This document shows positions 11,140 to 23,159 of a stretch of 64,000 bases of DNA, piece by piece. A program made the translations under genes and the position numbers. Below the pieces are notes generated by a model, which saw only the letters and a program-made list of their open reading frames with translations, did not search any database and was not told where the DNA came from. The stretch is from Iris pallida (taxonomy: Eukaryota > Streptophyta > Magnoliopsida > Asparagales > Iridaceae), in NCBI GenBank assembly GCA_029216955.1, contig JANAVB010016200.1:1647835-1711834 (forward strand). The letters run 5' to 3'. Each line of letters opens with the position of its first letter. Position 1 is the first letter of the stretch.

Positions 11140-11985
11140 TGGGGTTGGTCCTCATCATCCATCTCAGTAAATTGTCCGTCCTCCACATCGATGGACTGTA
11201 TGGTGCTTTGAAGTTTGTATCCTCACGAATGCCAGGAACCTCCATCAAGTCGTCGTCGCCTAATGTGTCACTTGCCTCCTTGGACTTTTCTTCCACATTT
11301 TCAACATAGAAGTCTTATCAAAGATCACATCGCGACTCGTGAACCCTTCTATTTTTTGGATCCCACAACTTGTATCCTTTGACTCTATGTTTGAAATCAA
11401 GAAAATGCATCGTTTTGACTTTGACTCTAACTTGGTTCTATCCTTATGATTCAGGAGTGAAGAGGCAGAGCATCCAAATGCACACCATACCGAGGAATAT
11501 GAAGATAGATGATTGTAGATGGTGATCTATTAACCAAATAACACGCATGACCCATTATTTACGTGCAGAAGTCCTCCGTATGATTGGCTTGTAACAGCAT
11601 ACGCCTGGCTTGCTCTAGTACTATCTTGTTCATGTGTTCCGCTACCCTTTTCTGCTATGAACATTGTGGTACTATCCGTTGTCTCTGTATACACTGCTCT
11701 CTGCAATAGTTCTAAAACTTTGTTGAGGTATACGTGCCGCCATTATTCGCCCACAAATACTTCATTGTTCGTCCTTTTTGCTTCTTCTATGGTCGTCTTC
11801 CACTCTCAGAATCTAGTAAACACAATCTAATTGTGTTTGAGGAAATAAATCCTTTACGTGAAAAGTCATCTATGAAAGTTACATAGTATACGTACCTCTC
11901 TTTGATTGAATCGATGATTGTACCCCATACGTCTGAGTAAATATAATTGAGGATTCCTTCGACCTGCATTGTCTGCTTGAAGCCA
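11140..11985 (-). pseudogene. Copia integrase fragment
   Basis: Minus-strand translation with frame shifts gives Y-S-D-V-W-G, then Y-V-T-F-I-D-D-F-S-R-K (integrase core), V-A-E-H-M-N-K region, and the downstream K-C-I-F-L / G-Y-K-L-W-D-P-like block seen in copia polyproteins. It is cut off at the upstream side by the insertion at about 11990. Confidence 0.8.
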
Positions 11986-11989
11986 ACTT

Positions 11990-13655
11990 TTTGTGTAGGA
12001 ACCCTAGAGGGGGGTGAATAGGGTTAGGCTAACTAATCAAGCACTTAGCACAAGCTAATGGACAATTTTAAGAATATAAGTGCAAGAGAAGAAGTAAAAC
12101 AATACCGACACCCGATATATCCCGGTATCCTCCCAATAGGCACTCCAGTCCCGGAACTCTCTCCGGCTTTAATCCACTATTATCGCAAATAGTACAACGT
12201 GAGTTTTCATACGAAGGCCTCACCAACTTCTTACACAAGAGTTTAGTCCGAAGGGCTCTCTGACTTCAAAACCGAGAGTTTGGATCCGAAGACTCTCCAA
12301 CTTCAACCTTTCACAAGAGGTTTTGATCTCCTTACAATAGGATGAAGATCTCACTTTTCAGCTCAATAACTCTAGCACAATTTGTGGATGGCAAATGAAA
12401 GCTTTGTAGAGCTGTTTGTGGATATACTTTGGTGGTTTGGAAATTTTTAGGCTCAAAGCATCAACCTTGAATGAAGGGATTCAAGGCTATTTATAACCAA
12501 AGCAAAGGAACGTGTAATAATGCAACTTTTAGCAGACTGACGGATAATCTACCGAATTTTTGCAGAAGTCCGTCGGATTATCCGTCTGCACAGTCCAACG
12601 GCTATAAATAGAGTCGTTGGGATCAATCTTCGATAAAATCCGACCGTTGGAATGAAAACGGTAACAGGACGGAAAATCTGCAGGAATTCTGTAGTTTTTC
12701 GTCGGATAATCCGAACAATCACAGAAGGTATTCTGTGAGTCCATTCGGATCTTTCGCCGAATTTTCGCGGAGATCCGCCGGATCATCCGTCAGGATTCCG
12801 AAGATTGTCCTGGGTTATTTTCTACCATAGCTTTCGATTTTGTCATTCATTTCTTGTGTTTACAAATATTTCTAATACTCATTACAGACTCCAGATATAC
12901 TTAGGCAGGTGCAGGCTTCTTCAGAGTCTTGAAATGATGATGGCATGGCTTGGCTTCTTCCTTTGATAGGTGCTGGTTTTTTCTTTTGGCGGCAACAGTC
13001 TAAAGATACTAGATTTGTGAAAACTGAATACCTTTAGGGGGCTTCGCCCCCGAACCCCCAACGGGGGGCGCTGCCCCCTCGACCCCCGTCCGCTGATCGG
13101 GCAGCGGAACCCCCGGGTGCGTGGCTCCGAATATGTCGTCGGACGGTTCAGAGAAATCTTTGTGGAATACCATCGTCTTTGGCCCACCATGATTTCTTCA
13201 TTGCATATGTCTATATTTGATCTTGCTAATTGCTTTTCTGCAAATACATGTTTAGACGAACAAAGCAATATACATGTAGCAAGTATGATAAGATAAAGCA
13301 CAGTAGGACAATGCTAAGTTTAAGTATAAGAGCTATAGTGATAGCATAAATATTAGTGATATCATAATGTTAAACTTAATTGAATAACCATAATCAAAAC
13401 ATAGTTTTGATTTTGGTAGCTCAATTAAATTTAAGATATATATAATGAAAACTCATATCACTAATATGTAAAACAATAAGCACATATCACCAAAGGTATA
13501 AGTATAAGTAGAAATGCTATAGTGATAGTATGAAGATTAGTGATAATAAAATGCTAAACTTAACAGATTAACCATATTCAAAAACATGATACAATCATTG
13601 GGCCAAATCTAGCTTGCACTCTCTCAAAAATCTAGCTTGCACTCTCTCAGGCCCT
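11990..13655. mobile_element. Insertion splitting the copia pol, type unknown
   Basis: Copia coding similarity stops at about 11985 and resumes near 13660-13690, so this block is an insertion. It starts TGTAGGAACCCTAGAGGGGG, a motif common in plant repeats. It carries CCGTCGGAT / ATCCGTC words (12530-12790), a GC-rich palindromic patch (13037-13130), two diverged ~80-bp direct repeats (13316-13395, 13494-13576) and a doubled 20-bp unit near 13607-13648. No coding frame or clear terminal repeats were found. Confidence 0.5.
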
Positions 13656-13689
13656 ATAACAAGTCACTCTTCTGCAACTCACACAGACC

Positions 13690-15085
13690 TACTCTTACTC
13701 ATGTAGACTAGACATATATGTCATAGCCTTGCGATATCCTCCACCTTCAATTGCACCACCAATGGTCGTGCTTTCGTCCAATTGTACAAGTTCAATGACA
13801 ATCTATGTCCCTTTTTGACCATCAGGTTGTCATTCACTATCTTTAACAAATCGGCTTGGCCAACAAATTTGCATCATGTCACGTTCAACGCGCCTAAAAA
13901 ATAATATTCTTTCTTTAAATATGGAACGTGTTTCATGTTCACATGTTTTCGCACCACACCATCAAACACACGAAACTTGATGTTCCATACGCCAATGGTC
14001 CCGCATTGTTCCCATGAGAACAACACCACTACTGAACTCCTTGTAGGTGTTAAACCACTCATTTTTTGAACACATATGGTATGAACACCAAGAGTCAAGA
14101 ATCCAAGCTTCAGAGAATGTTCCTCCCATTATGCATCGTAGGTACATCACACGATAATTCCTCAGCTTTCTACGCAACACTGGCTTGGCCTTGATCGCTT
14201 GAACCGTTGCCTTTACCTTTCTTCTCTAATCACTGCTTATACTTGGGACATTGTTTCTTCATTATTCTGCCTGTTTGCAAAAGAAACAAGTTTCAGTCTT
14301 TTGCCCGAATGATTTGGAATTCCCTCGGGTACTCTTGTCTTCATTCTCATTATTCGACCTTTCCCTTTCATTTATAATTTAACTCCAAAGAGTACTTGAT
14401 TGGATTTGGCCTCTTCATAATCTCATTATTAAAAAGAGTTGTTGCCACCTCTTTCATCTCGAGAGCCTCCTTGCCATAAAGGATCATTGTCACAAATGGT
14501 CATAAGACCCCGGAACTAAAGAAAGAGTAAATGTGCCTTATCCTATTCTAGTTTTACTTCCAAAAACAGAAGATAAGTAAGAATTTTTTTGAACTTTTCA
14601 GATGATTAAGAATTTGGTCCCTTCAAGCAAAAACTATAGAGTTGCTTCTTGAGAAACAACTTTTGGTAGAGTGACTTTTGTCATATATAATCTCTCGAGC
14701 TTCAGCCATAATCATGCCGTAAAAGTCTCGGACGTAACATTATACATCAACTCATCCGCTAGACAAAACTCTATCGAGCTATATGTTCTTTGATCCATCT
14801 CATCACATGCATCATCCGTCATATCAACAGGCTTTTTGTCTTTACCGACGATGGCCTTAAACACCCCCTCTTTCACGAGAATAGTCTTAACCATTGTCTA
14901 CTACAAAGAGAATTTTCCTTTAACATTGAATTTCTTCACCTCGAATTTGGTGTTATTGACCTTGTTAAAATCTCGAAATTTTGAAATAAGTAAAAAATCT
15001 CCCTCGGACCTTAATGAACGGAGCGAACCAATATCGTCATGTATGCTTTTCCTAGATCCAAGAACTGAAATCCCAACGGTTCCCT
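13690..15085 (-). pseudogene. Copia gag-protease fragment
   Basis: From about 15050 downwards the minus strand encodes the copia Gag start (T-K-F-E-V-K-K-F-N), then A-D-E-L-M-Y-N-V. At about 14120 the protease site W-I-L-D-S-W-C-S-Y-H-M-C appears; the usual D-S-G-C is changed to D-S-W-C. It continues into L-G-A-L and ends near an R-L-*-H block that corresponds to R-L-W-H of the pre-integrase domain. Several stops and shifts show it is dead. Confidence 0.8.
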
Positions 15086-15101
15086 TAGCTCTGATACCAA
15101 T

Positions 15102-15785
15102 TGTTGAGTTCCCGAACATGGTGGAAGCGAACAAACAATAATCTTAGCGAAAATGAGTAAAACAAGACACAAATAACCGAACAATAGCAATCAAGAACAC
15201 GTCATAGAAACACGTAATATTTAACGTACTTCGGCCAAGCTCAACCTACTCCACGGGACAAGGAAAAAAATAACTTTATTGAATCAACAAAAGAGAAAAC
15301 CTTACAAGATCTACACACACAAATGCATTAATTCGAAACCCTCTCAACAAGCTCTCTTGATAACTCCCTTAATGGTCTCATTAGCAAACCTTACGAAAAC
15401 CCCTATTTTGCTAAAGAACTCTCTCAAGCACTCAAAACTTCAAACCTACTTAATTAGAGCATGAAGAGAGCCTTCTAAAGGATCTCCCAAAACCCAAAAG
15501 CCACGAGCAGTCTTGGACCATAATGTGGCATCTTGAATCTGGACCAACCTTCATTTCAGCCTAAATTCGAGTCAACAGCATACATACAGTATGCTCGCGG
15601 CATGCGCCGGTATGCTTAGTGAGCACAAAATTTGTGCCAAAACTTGCTGGAATGAAAACATACTTTCTCGTATGCCAGCGGTATGTCACCCTAATACTCT
15701 TGGCTCTTTTGAGCCCCTAATACGCTGCTTCGACTTCTCCTGGACTTCTACGATCATCGGACGGCGTCCGTAGCACTTCGTAATT
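15102..15785 (-). repeat. 5' LTR of the intronic copia element
   Basis: On the minus strand it ends ...CTCAACA immediately before the primer site. It matches 10683-11.1 kb over the AACAATAA(T/C)CTTAGCGA, CTCAACCTACTCCA and CCTTACAAG blocks. The outer end near 15.78 kb is estimated. Confidence 0.65.
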
Positions 15786-16279
15786 GAACACGAGCCATAA
15801 ATAAGACACATGCATCATATTCATGAAAATTAAGGGTGGAAGGACATGAAGGTGAATATATGGATAATGATAAAAATCAACTGTGAAAGACAAAACCTAC
15901 AATAATGTTCTCAATGGTTTAATAAGAAATTTCAGGACACAAGACTAGTAACTTTCAGCACAAAACATCAGTATGTCTAGTTACGGTTATAATGCAGCAA
16001 GTTAGATGATATCTTTATATTTACCAAGAGATTCCCCAGGCTCAGTTCTTACCCAGTCACCCTACATACTCTCACGTTTTGTCTCACGTTAAAGGGAGAA
16101 AAAAACTGGCATAACCTCAACATGATTCCAATGTTTGATAAGTTCAATAGCATAATATCAGTTTAAATGAACACATGATGCCAATGTTCAAATCAAACAT
16201 AAATGGCCTATTGTCTGCTACTCTGTTTAAATGAATTTTTTTTTTCAAAAGCTGAGACTCCAAGGTATCAAGTTCTTAC

Positions 16280-17632
16280 CTGAGGACTGGGAATAGAGGA
16301 TTTCATCAATAGGTTTCTGGCAGTTGGTTGCAGCGAGCCAGATAATGTCACTGCACAATCTTTGTGTGTCTCGTCTAGCTTATTATCACTATATCCCTCA
16401 GAATAAACAATTGATCCATCAGACCTTGAGCCTGTTTCGTTGAACAAGCCATCTTTTAGTGAGACATCAGCATTATCGACATCATTATTCAACAGCCTCC
16501 TATTGGCCCGCCTACCAGAGTCAAAATTACAAGAAGAATGTCCAATTGACAATGGTGAATCCACACAAGCGTCATAATCAACAAAAGAATCCACGGATTG
16601 CAACTCTGGGGAAGGGAACTCAGCAGAAATATTAACTCCGAATTGTGCAATGCCTCGTCTACCTGTGTGTGGATTCTTACTATCAGTTGTTCGTTCTAAA
16701 TTCAAACTGGGAACTGGACTTGAGGATACTTCATACCGGGGTCCTTTCTGCCCGGCTATAATTTTAGCAGTTTGTAATGCCTCAAAAGCTGCACCCCTGA
16801 CAAATGGCATTCGATCATTTTGGCATTTCTCCATCACGTTAACAATGCTAGCAATTTCTGAAGAGATGCTCCTTGAGTCAACACACTTCATTAAGAAATT
16901 AATCATCTGAACTGCTGAAAGCCTCTTCTGAGAATTCCTCTCTTCAACACAAGCAGTCAAAATATGTGAGCCAGAACGTACAAGAGACCTTGCATAAGCG
17001 TCGACTATCAAAGAGTTGTGCTTCAACAGAGCCATAACCAAACCCATATGAGAGTTAGTCTGGGTTCGGGTCTCCTCAAGTGCCCCAGCAACTCTAAGGC
17101 AGATCTCATTTACTACATCGTCTGAAGCAAATCTCCAGTTATCAGATTCCACAAGAGCTGTCAAGCATAAAGCGGCCCCCGAGGCAGTACTTTCCTGTGG
17201 ACCCATTAAAACATCAGATAGAGGCTTACAGAGGGAGCAGATTATCCGTGCCTTCTCACTCTCTGGCTTTAAAGGATCAATGCCATAACGAGCAATTGCA
17301 GAAACCACCTTGGAGCAAGCTTGGTGAAGAGCAAAAGATCCGGCACTCGACGACAAGTTCTTCATGATAGTGTCCATGATATTGTCGATATGTGGCACAA
17401 TGTTGCAGCCGTGGCTTCTTGCAAGGGCCTCAAACAGAGAGATGGTGCAGTCTCCAGATGCCGAACCAAGCTCTTTGGTTTCAGAGACCCGGGCAAGAAA
17501 CATAGGGATGGCCTTAGAATCCAAATCCTTGACGTAAGATTTCAGAGCTTTCATTGCCTCTCTGCGGCTGTCTGGGTGTCTGTCGAGGTTCTCTAGCTCC
17601 CTATAAAGCACTGAACTTAGATTTCTAGCCAT
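16280..17632 (-). CDS. SINE1: SINE1/SINE2-type ARM-repeat KASH protein, exon 1
   Basis: Encodes residues 1-451 of a 595-residue protein. In Arabidopsis, SINE1 and SINE2 are KASH proteins of the outer nuclear envelope; SINE1 binds actin through its armadillo repeats and helps position nuclei, notably in guard cells. The N-terminus M-A-R-N-L-S-S-V-L and the A-L-K-S-Y-V-K-D-L-D-S-K-A-I-P block match the family well. Alpha-helical ARM repeats fill residues 1 to about 300, followed by a Ser-rich, disordered region. I chose the ATG at 17630-17632 because it aligns with the family start; the frame extends three codons further only from a GTG. The exon ends with a CAG|GTAAGA donor in phase 0, matching the acceptor before 10496. 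No internal stop or frameshift, so the gene looks functional despite its repeat-filled intron. Confidence 0.88.
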
Positions 17633-17687
17633 CGCAGGCACTGTAGCATTAGGACAAGACAGCGGCAGTGAGTTAGAGTGATCATTG

Positions 17688-17695
17688 TTTATATA
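17688..17695 (-). promoter_or_regulatory. Possible TATA box of the SINE1-type gene
   Basis: TATATAAA on the minus strand, about 56 bases before the chosen ATG. This would imply a very short 5' UTR, so a more distal start is also possible. Confidence 0.35.
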
Positions 17696-17699
17696 TTTG

Positions 17700-18925
17700 A
17701 TTCATGGTAGTAAAATATGTCCTAGTGGGTTATCAATCAAAATTTGTCAAGGAAAATGAAAGAATCCATCATTGAGTTGCACAAGGTAGAATTAAACTAT
17801 TTATAGCATTTTCATGATTAATAGAAATTATGAAATGGCAAGATTATAAGTTAGAGACTTATTGCTAGTCTTCTCCAGCTTATGAAATATTAAAATGCAG
17901 TTCGCGCTATATGTATTTCTTTCTTCAATGACTTGAACCAGTCAACTCCCCTAAGTTGCACAAGTGCGTAAGATTTCAAAACTAAGTTAATATGAATTGG
18001 ATTAGAAAGAAAAAGATATAAGACCGAAAAAGTCACAAGTGATGTCAGTTAAAGACACTGTCGCTGCTCCAAAACTCCAGGGTTATGATGAGGAGTGAGA
18101 ATTATATATTTATTGCTCCAATATCCACTCACATGTTAAATGCCTATTTTATTAGCTGACAGTTGGATTGCTGAAGTGATACAATTTTTGAAGTTCGATC
18201 TTGTACCTAGGTTGCTATGAAACTCTAGAGGTGTAAAGACGGTCGAGGGTTACATATTTCTATTACTCCAAGAATATTTTTCTTTAAATCGGTTATACAA
18301 GTTATTGAAGAACCTGGGAGCTGAATGTGATTGAATTAAATAAAAATGAGATATTATCTCCGAAGATGTAAATTCATCAAATGCTTAAGATGGCTCAATG
18401 CAGTTTCTTCCATCACATGGGTTAGTTGTCTTTGAATCGATTTCAAGAGCATCTTCTCTTGTTTAATCAATAAATTGGTTTAAAAACTTCCTCAAAGCTT
18501 TTTATCGTTCTTATTTCATGGAAGTTACATAAAACAAACTAAAACTTTATTAATGATCTTGACAGCTACAATACTAAAGGCATTGTAATTGAAGAAGATG
18601 AATAATTATATCAAGAAAGCAACACAAGGCATTAGGGATCGAGCTTTCGTAATATGCAATGCTTATAGAGAAGAAATCATCAGAGTGTTCGCAGGAGAAA
18701 ATTTTCTTCTACAAGCAAAATAAGAAATCATCGAAGTTGCAAAAAAAAACTCAAACACATCAAATAGCTGAAGTCTGATTTGAATTGGGAAAATTTCCAT
18801 CTTTACAGCACATGCCAATTGGGTTTCTTTCGTTTTCTCCTAGACCATCTATTCCGTAGGGATATATTTTCCGTGTTGCCCAGATTACGTCTCCTCGGGC
18901 TCATCCTTGCTCGGGGTCTGCTCTT
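17700..18925. other. Intergenic AT-rich DNA upstream of the SINE1-type gene
   Basis: Probably contains the promoter of the minus-strand gene. I see no protein similarity, RNA gene or repeat with clear ends here. Confidence 0.4.
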
Positions 18926-19421
18926 CCCGGCTCAAGGAAACCCTCAGTACTGCTTTCTTCAGAAACTTAAAGCTATCAAGCTGGCTCTCAAGCAGTGGAA
19001 TATCTCTCGCCCTAAGTCCCAATTGAAGGAGGCTAGAGATGAGCTTCGACTGTCTTCAATCCATCCTCCAATTGGATCATGCAGAAGATGAGACTGCAGT
19101 TTTGGAAACTAGGCTTCAGAATGAGGTTCTTAAGTTGGAGTTCCAGGGCGAAATCCAACTGCTGCAGCATGCTAAATGCAGCTGGCTCAAGGACGGAGAT
19201 CGTTGCTCCAAATTCTTCCATGCCACCCTCTGAGCTCGTCAGCATAGAAACAGTATCAACAATGTCATCGACTGCAACGGCAAGTTCTCTCTGAAGCTCA
19301 CAAAATTCGGAGGAAGAGGTCAGGTTCTATAAGGATCTCTACAATCAGATAATTATGCTTCTGGTTTCCCTGATTTTGTTTGTAAAGGTTAGCTACGGAG
19401 GAAGGGAACTGAGTGCTTTAA

Positions 19422-19864
19422 ATGCCTATGACTGTAGAGGAAGTCGAATCAGTCATCAAGAACGCTGATCCTAACAAGTCCCCGGGCCCTGATGGAAAGG
19501 AGCTCAACTACACCTTTATTGCGTTGATTCCTAAGAAAGAAGGGGCCGCTTCCCTGGGTGACTATCGTCCTATTTCTGTTGCAATTTTCTTTACAAAAGC
19601 ATTACTCATTTGATGTGTACTAGGATGCAAAGCATTATGTAGGATCTCATCCCTGCAAACCAAACGACATTTATCAAGGGTAGGTCGATTTCAGAGAATT
19701 GCCCCCTTGCTCATGAGATGATTAGGGATTTTAACAAGAGGGGATCGTAAAGCTTGTATCAAACGGGACTTGAGGAAAGTTATGATAGTTAACCACAAGT
19801 TTCTTTGCCATATTATGCGTGCATGGGTTTCTCTCAAAGGTGGGTAGATAGGGTTCGTGAGTGC
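19422..19864 (+). pseudogene. LINE reverse transcriptase, N-terminal part
   Basis: Frame around 19422-19613 contains N-K-S-P-G-P-D-G and F-I-A-L-I-P-K-K followed by D-Y-R-P-I-S, the canonical start of the LINE RT domain. After a frame change it continues to Q-T-T-F-I-K-G-R-S-I and R-A-W-V-S-L-K before the MITE at 19865. Confidence 0.85.
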
Positions 19865-20263
19865 CAAGGTTCTAAACGGCGGTAGGTGGGTGCGCGGTGG
19901 AGAAAGTCCGCCTATCGCCTAGGCCGCCTAGGCCGTCGATACATTTTGAACATTTTTTTACTATTTTACCACTGTTTTTGTGTATAATATGCATATTTTA
20001 AGGGTGTTCCATGCATAACTAAGTTGTAGAACGAAGATTTATAAAGTTTTAGTTATATAGAAGTGAATCATAGGCTCATAATGCTTACAAAACCTTTTTG
20101 GCCAAAATATCTTGTTAGGTATTGCTCCGCCTAGGCGCCCGCCTACGCCGCCTCACCTCCGCCTATACCACCAACCTCCATTGGCCGCCTACTCCACCGC
20201 CTACCGAAAAGCAGTGCAGAGAGAGACCGCCTACCGCCTAGGCGGTCGCCATTTAGAACACTG
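19865..20263. mobile_element. hAT-type MITE, 399 bp
   Basis: Perfect 8-bp target duplication GTGAGTGC at 19857-19864 and 20264-20271. Inverted ends CAAGGTTCTAAACGGCG and (reverse complement) CAGTGTTCTAAATGGCG. The interior is rich in CGCCTAGGCGG palindromes. Inserted in the LINE RT. Confidence 0.92.
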
Positions 20264-20349
20264 GTGAGTGCATTACTTCTCCTACTTTTTTAGTTCTTAT
20301 CAAAGAACTTTTCCAAGGATTCTTTGGTAGCAATCCAGGTTGCGGCAAG

Positions 20350-21322
20350 CAGTGTTCTAAAAATAGATCTAGGCAGCCGTCGGCCGAATCGAAAACCACA
20401 TGTTCAACAGGTTTGTGCGCTTGTTCGGCCTATTCGGCGCCTAGGCGGGCATGTTCGGCCCTGTGCGGCAAGGTAATCAAAGGCGCAAGGTGCACTCGAG
20501 GCGCAAATGTTCTATATCGCCCGAAACGCAAGGTGCACTTTAGGCGCGCGTCCGAGTGAGGTGAGGCACAAAATAAAAAATAATAAAAATATACATAAAT
20601 AAATTAATAACGTAAGAAATGAAATCAAATAACATATTAAAACCAACAAAAATATGTTAACATAATCAAGTAAACTAGCATAGCAACAATAACACTTAAC
20701 AAAACTAACAAAAAATTGTATTTTTTCTACCACGCTTTTAGTAAATTTTAGTTTTTCAAGTTCAATTGTAGCCAACTTTGGCAACCGTGGAAAGGGCTAC
20801 CTCCCTACCACTTGTATGAGATAATGGCTATCTCCCTATCTATTTCTTTTTTGTAAAAACAAAAAATAAATAAAGTGCGTCTTTTCATTGTTGCGTCTTG
20901 CTGAAAGGCGCACCTAAGGCGTGCCTTGGGTGCACCCGAAGAAATACGTCTCGCCTAGTAAAGTGCGAGACGAAGATGCTGTGCTTTGCTCCGAGGCACG
21001 CCTTTGACTACCATATTGTGCGGCTTTTCGGATTTCGAGTTTTTTTATGCTTAGTTGTATTATAGATATGTTGTTTGGATTTTAAGATTGAATTTGGATT
21101 TAGAACATTGAAATTTCCAATTTGTAATATGGATTTCAAATTTCAAATTTCAAAAAAAATTATGAATTGTATCATGGATTAAGAACATGTTTGGATTTCA
21201 AATTTTGAATTTCAAATTTGTATTGTAGATTTCAAATTTCAAAAAAAATAAAAAAAATCGACATCTAGGCGCTAGGCAGCCCTCCACCGCACCGAATCTG
21301 CACAGCAAATTTTAGAACACTG
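20350..21322. mobile_element. hAT-type MITE with a second MITE inside
   Basis: Ends CAGTGTTCTAAAA and TTTTAGAACACTG; target duplication GCGGCAAG (20342-20349) versus GCGACAAG (21323-21330), 7 of 8. It shares termini with the 19865-20263 element, so it belongs to the same family. It interrupts the LINE between F-F-G and the S-P-Y-L-F block. Confidence 0.88.
20469..21015. mobile_element. hAT-type MITE nested in another MITE, 547 bp
   Basis: Target duplication CTGTGCGG (20461-20468) versus TTGTGCGG (21016-21023), 7 of 8. Inverted ends CAAGGTAATCAAAGGCG and TATGGTAGTCAAAGGCG. The subterminal region is rich in AGGCGCAAGGTGCAC-like words; the middle is AT-rich. Confidence 0.85.
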
Positions 21323-21444
21323 GCGACAAGGAAACCCCCTCCCCCTACCTCTTCACCATAGTTATGGAGTTCTTCTCATGTCCCATGGATCAAGTAGTGA
21401 ATTAGAAAGACACTACTCCTCTATTCAAAAGATTACTCATGTAG

Positions 21445-22257
21445 TAGACATGTCAATGGTAGACCGAAAATCCGCATTCGAACCGATAATATCCAAAATT
21501 TTGGATACGGATGCAGATGTCTTGTCGAATATTTATAGGATATCGGATGCGAATACGGGAAGTATCATATCCGGTCCGATAACATTGGAACTGGCAATAT
21601 GAAGGATCTTTGTACCAAAAATTTCTTAGTGTATCAGTATGTGAACTTAGCTATGCTTTTGTCATTTGTAGTTTTTTAGTGTATTAGTAAATTTGATTAG
21701 ATGATGCCTCGGTTGGTAAATTGGTATTTGTTGGTATATGGCTCTTTGTAATTGTACCAGCATGTAAGGATCTTTGTACCAGAACACAATATATGGCTCG
21801 AAGTAGAACAGAACACAATATATGGTTGCCTCTGGTGGCTTCTATTAGCTAGCAGCATGTAAGTTCCCATGGATAATTTTATTAGATGCTAATTGACACT
21901 GCCGCCTCTGTTGGTATATGTTGGTACCTTTGCTAATTGACACCGTTGCCTCTGTTGGTATTTGTTGGTATCTTTGCTAATTTTATTAGATGTTGCCTCT
22001 GTTGTATGCATGGATAACCAAATACCAAAGGCTTTGTAATGGTTCTGAAGTTATTTTAGTGACACGTTAAACTGCCTGAGATGATGTCCTTATTGGTTCG
22101 GATATTATCCGATATCCGTTAAAATAATTGGTAACGGATACGGGAGCCAAACTCCCATCCGATCGGATATTGGATGGTTATCGGATGTATCCGATAGCTT
22201 TCGGTTCGGATGTCGTAATGCCGACATCGAACCGATAAGCTACCATTGATAGGCCAA
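21445..22257. mobile_element. hAT-type MITE of the TGTCAATGG family
   Basis: Target duplication TCATGTAG (21437-21444) versus TCCTGTAG (22258-22265), 7 of 8. The ends TAGACATGTCAATGGTAG and TTGGCCTATCAATGGTAG are inverted. The subterminal GGATAT / ATATCC words match the MITE at 34219-34934. Inserted in the LINE just before Y-V-D-D. Confidence 0.85.
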
Positions 22258-22265
22258 TCCTGTAG

Positions 22266-22690
22266 TGTCCCATCTCATCTATGTGGACGACCTCCTCCTT
22301 GTGTTTATTGAGCCCTCTCAGCACAGTATTCAGTCCTTGACTGATCTCATGTTAGAGTTTGGCTTGTGGACTGACCTCCAGCTTAATCGTGATAAGAGTT
22401 TAATTTAATTTAATAAAACATGCCCCCAGCGAGTGGCAAAGCCTCCTCAATATCGAAGCTAGTAACCTCCACGTCCGCTACTTGGGTCACCCTTTGTCCT
22501 TCAACTATGCTATAGAAGTGGATTGCAAGAGCCTTGTGGATTACATTCATAAAAGGCTAGAAGGATGGCAAATCCAAAATTTGTCGTTTGGAGGTCCTAT
22601 TGAGCTTGTGAGGGTGGTGATCACGGCTATCAACATGTATTGGCTACAGGTTGTGCGTATTTCTGTTAGCATCATCTGTAGGATAGAAAA
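22266..22690 (+). pseudogene. LINE reverse transcriptase, catalytic and C-terminal part
   Basis: Begins V-P-S-H-L-I-Y-V-D-D-L-L-L-V, the RT active-site strand, and runs through L-Q-L-N-R-D-K-S and V-D-C-K-S-L-V-D to L-E-G-W-Q and I-N-M-Y-W-L-Q-V. Stops near 22400 show it is inactive. Confidence 0.85.
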
Positions 22691-23155
22691 GAACTATAGT
22701 TTGCAGTATCAGCCGATCCCGATTCGATACTTCAGATATCGATACGATTTGACATGTCCCAATTCGATACCGATACTAATCGATACCAATATTGAGGGGT
22801 CTTTTTTCAATCAATTCGGTGAATAAAATTGAACGAAAAAGACCAATCAACAAGGGTGTAACAGCCTAAAAAGGTTGTAAAAGAATAAAACTTATTTATC
22901 GCAGGTAAATCAATCGGTAAGGGTGACTACTATTTGATTCAATTTCAAAACTACTAAGACCAACACATAAAATACTTAATGTTATGTCTAAATGTATAAA
23001 ATATTTTTTTCTAAAATTTTAATAATTTATTAATAACTATTTGTTTTTCGATACCAAAAAAATTCAATACTTCGATCCGAAATCACCAATACTGTCGATC
23101 CCGATACTTATAGGAAGGGTTTGATACCGATTCCGATACCAATATTGCGAACCTT
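22690..23155. mobile_element. Insertion of MITE type in the LINE, ends uncertain
   Basis: The LINE frame breaks after I-E-K and resumes at I-C-A-N-F-L near 23165. The block between has inverted ends with GCAGTATCAGCCGAT versus GCAATATTGGTATCGG (reverse complement of the right end) and many CGATACCGAT words. I could not find a clean target duplication. Confidence 0.6.
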
Positions 23156-23159
23156 TGCA

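Larger units (their letters stand above)
10683..15785 (-). mobile_element. Decayed Tork/Tnt1-like copia element in the intron
   Basis: Minus-strand element. The 5' LTR lies from 15102 up to roughly 15.78 kb; its end and primer site read as TGGTATCAGAG on the minus strand (15089-15099). Next come gag and protease fragments (13.7-15.09 kb), then an integrase fragment (11.14-11.985 kb). The 3' LTR covers 10683 to about 11.1 kb. The two LTRs share TTTAACGT(G/A)(G/C)TTCGG and CTCAACCTACTCCA. Reverse transcriptase and RNase H are deleted. The upper LTR boundary is approximate. Confidence 0.75.
10497..16279 (-). other. 5.8-kb intron of the SINE1-type gene
   Basis: Bounded by a good donor (CAG|GTAAGA, GT at 16278-16279 on the minus strand) and acceptor (TTTTGCAG at 10497). 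Most of its length is a decayed copia element in the same orientation as the gene. The parts not assigned to it are 10497-10682 and about 15790-16279, which look like plain AT-rich intron. Confidence 0.8.
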
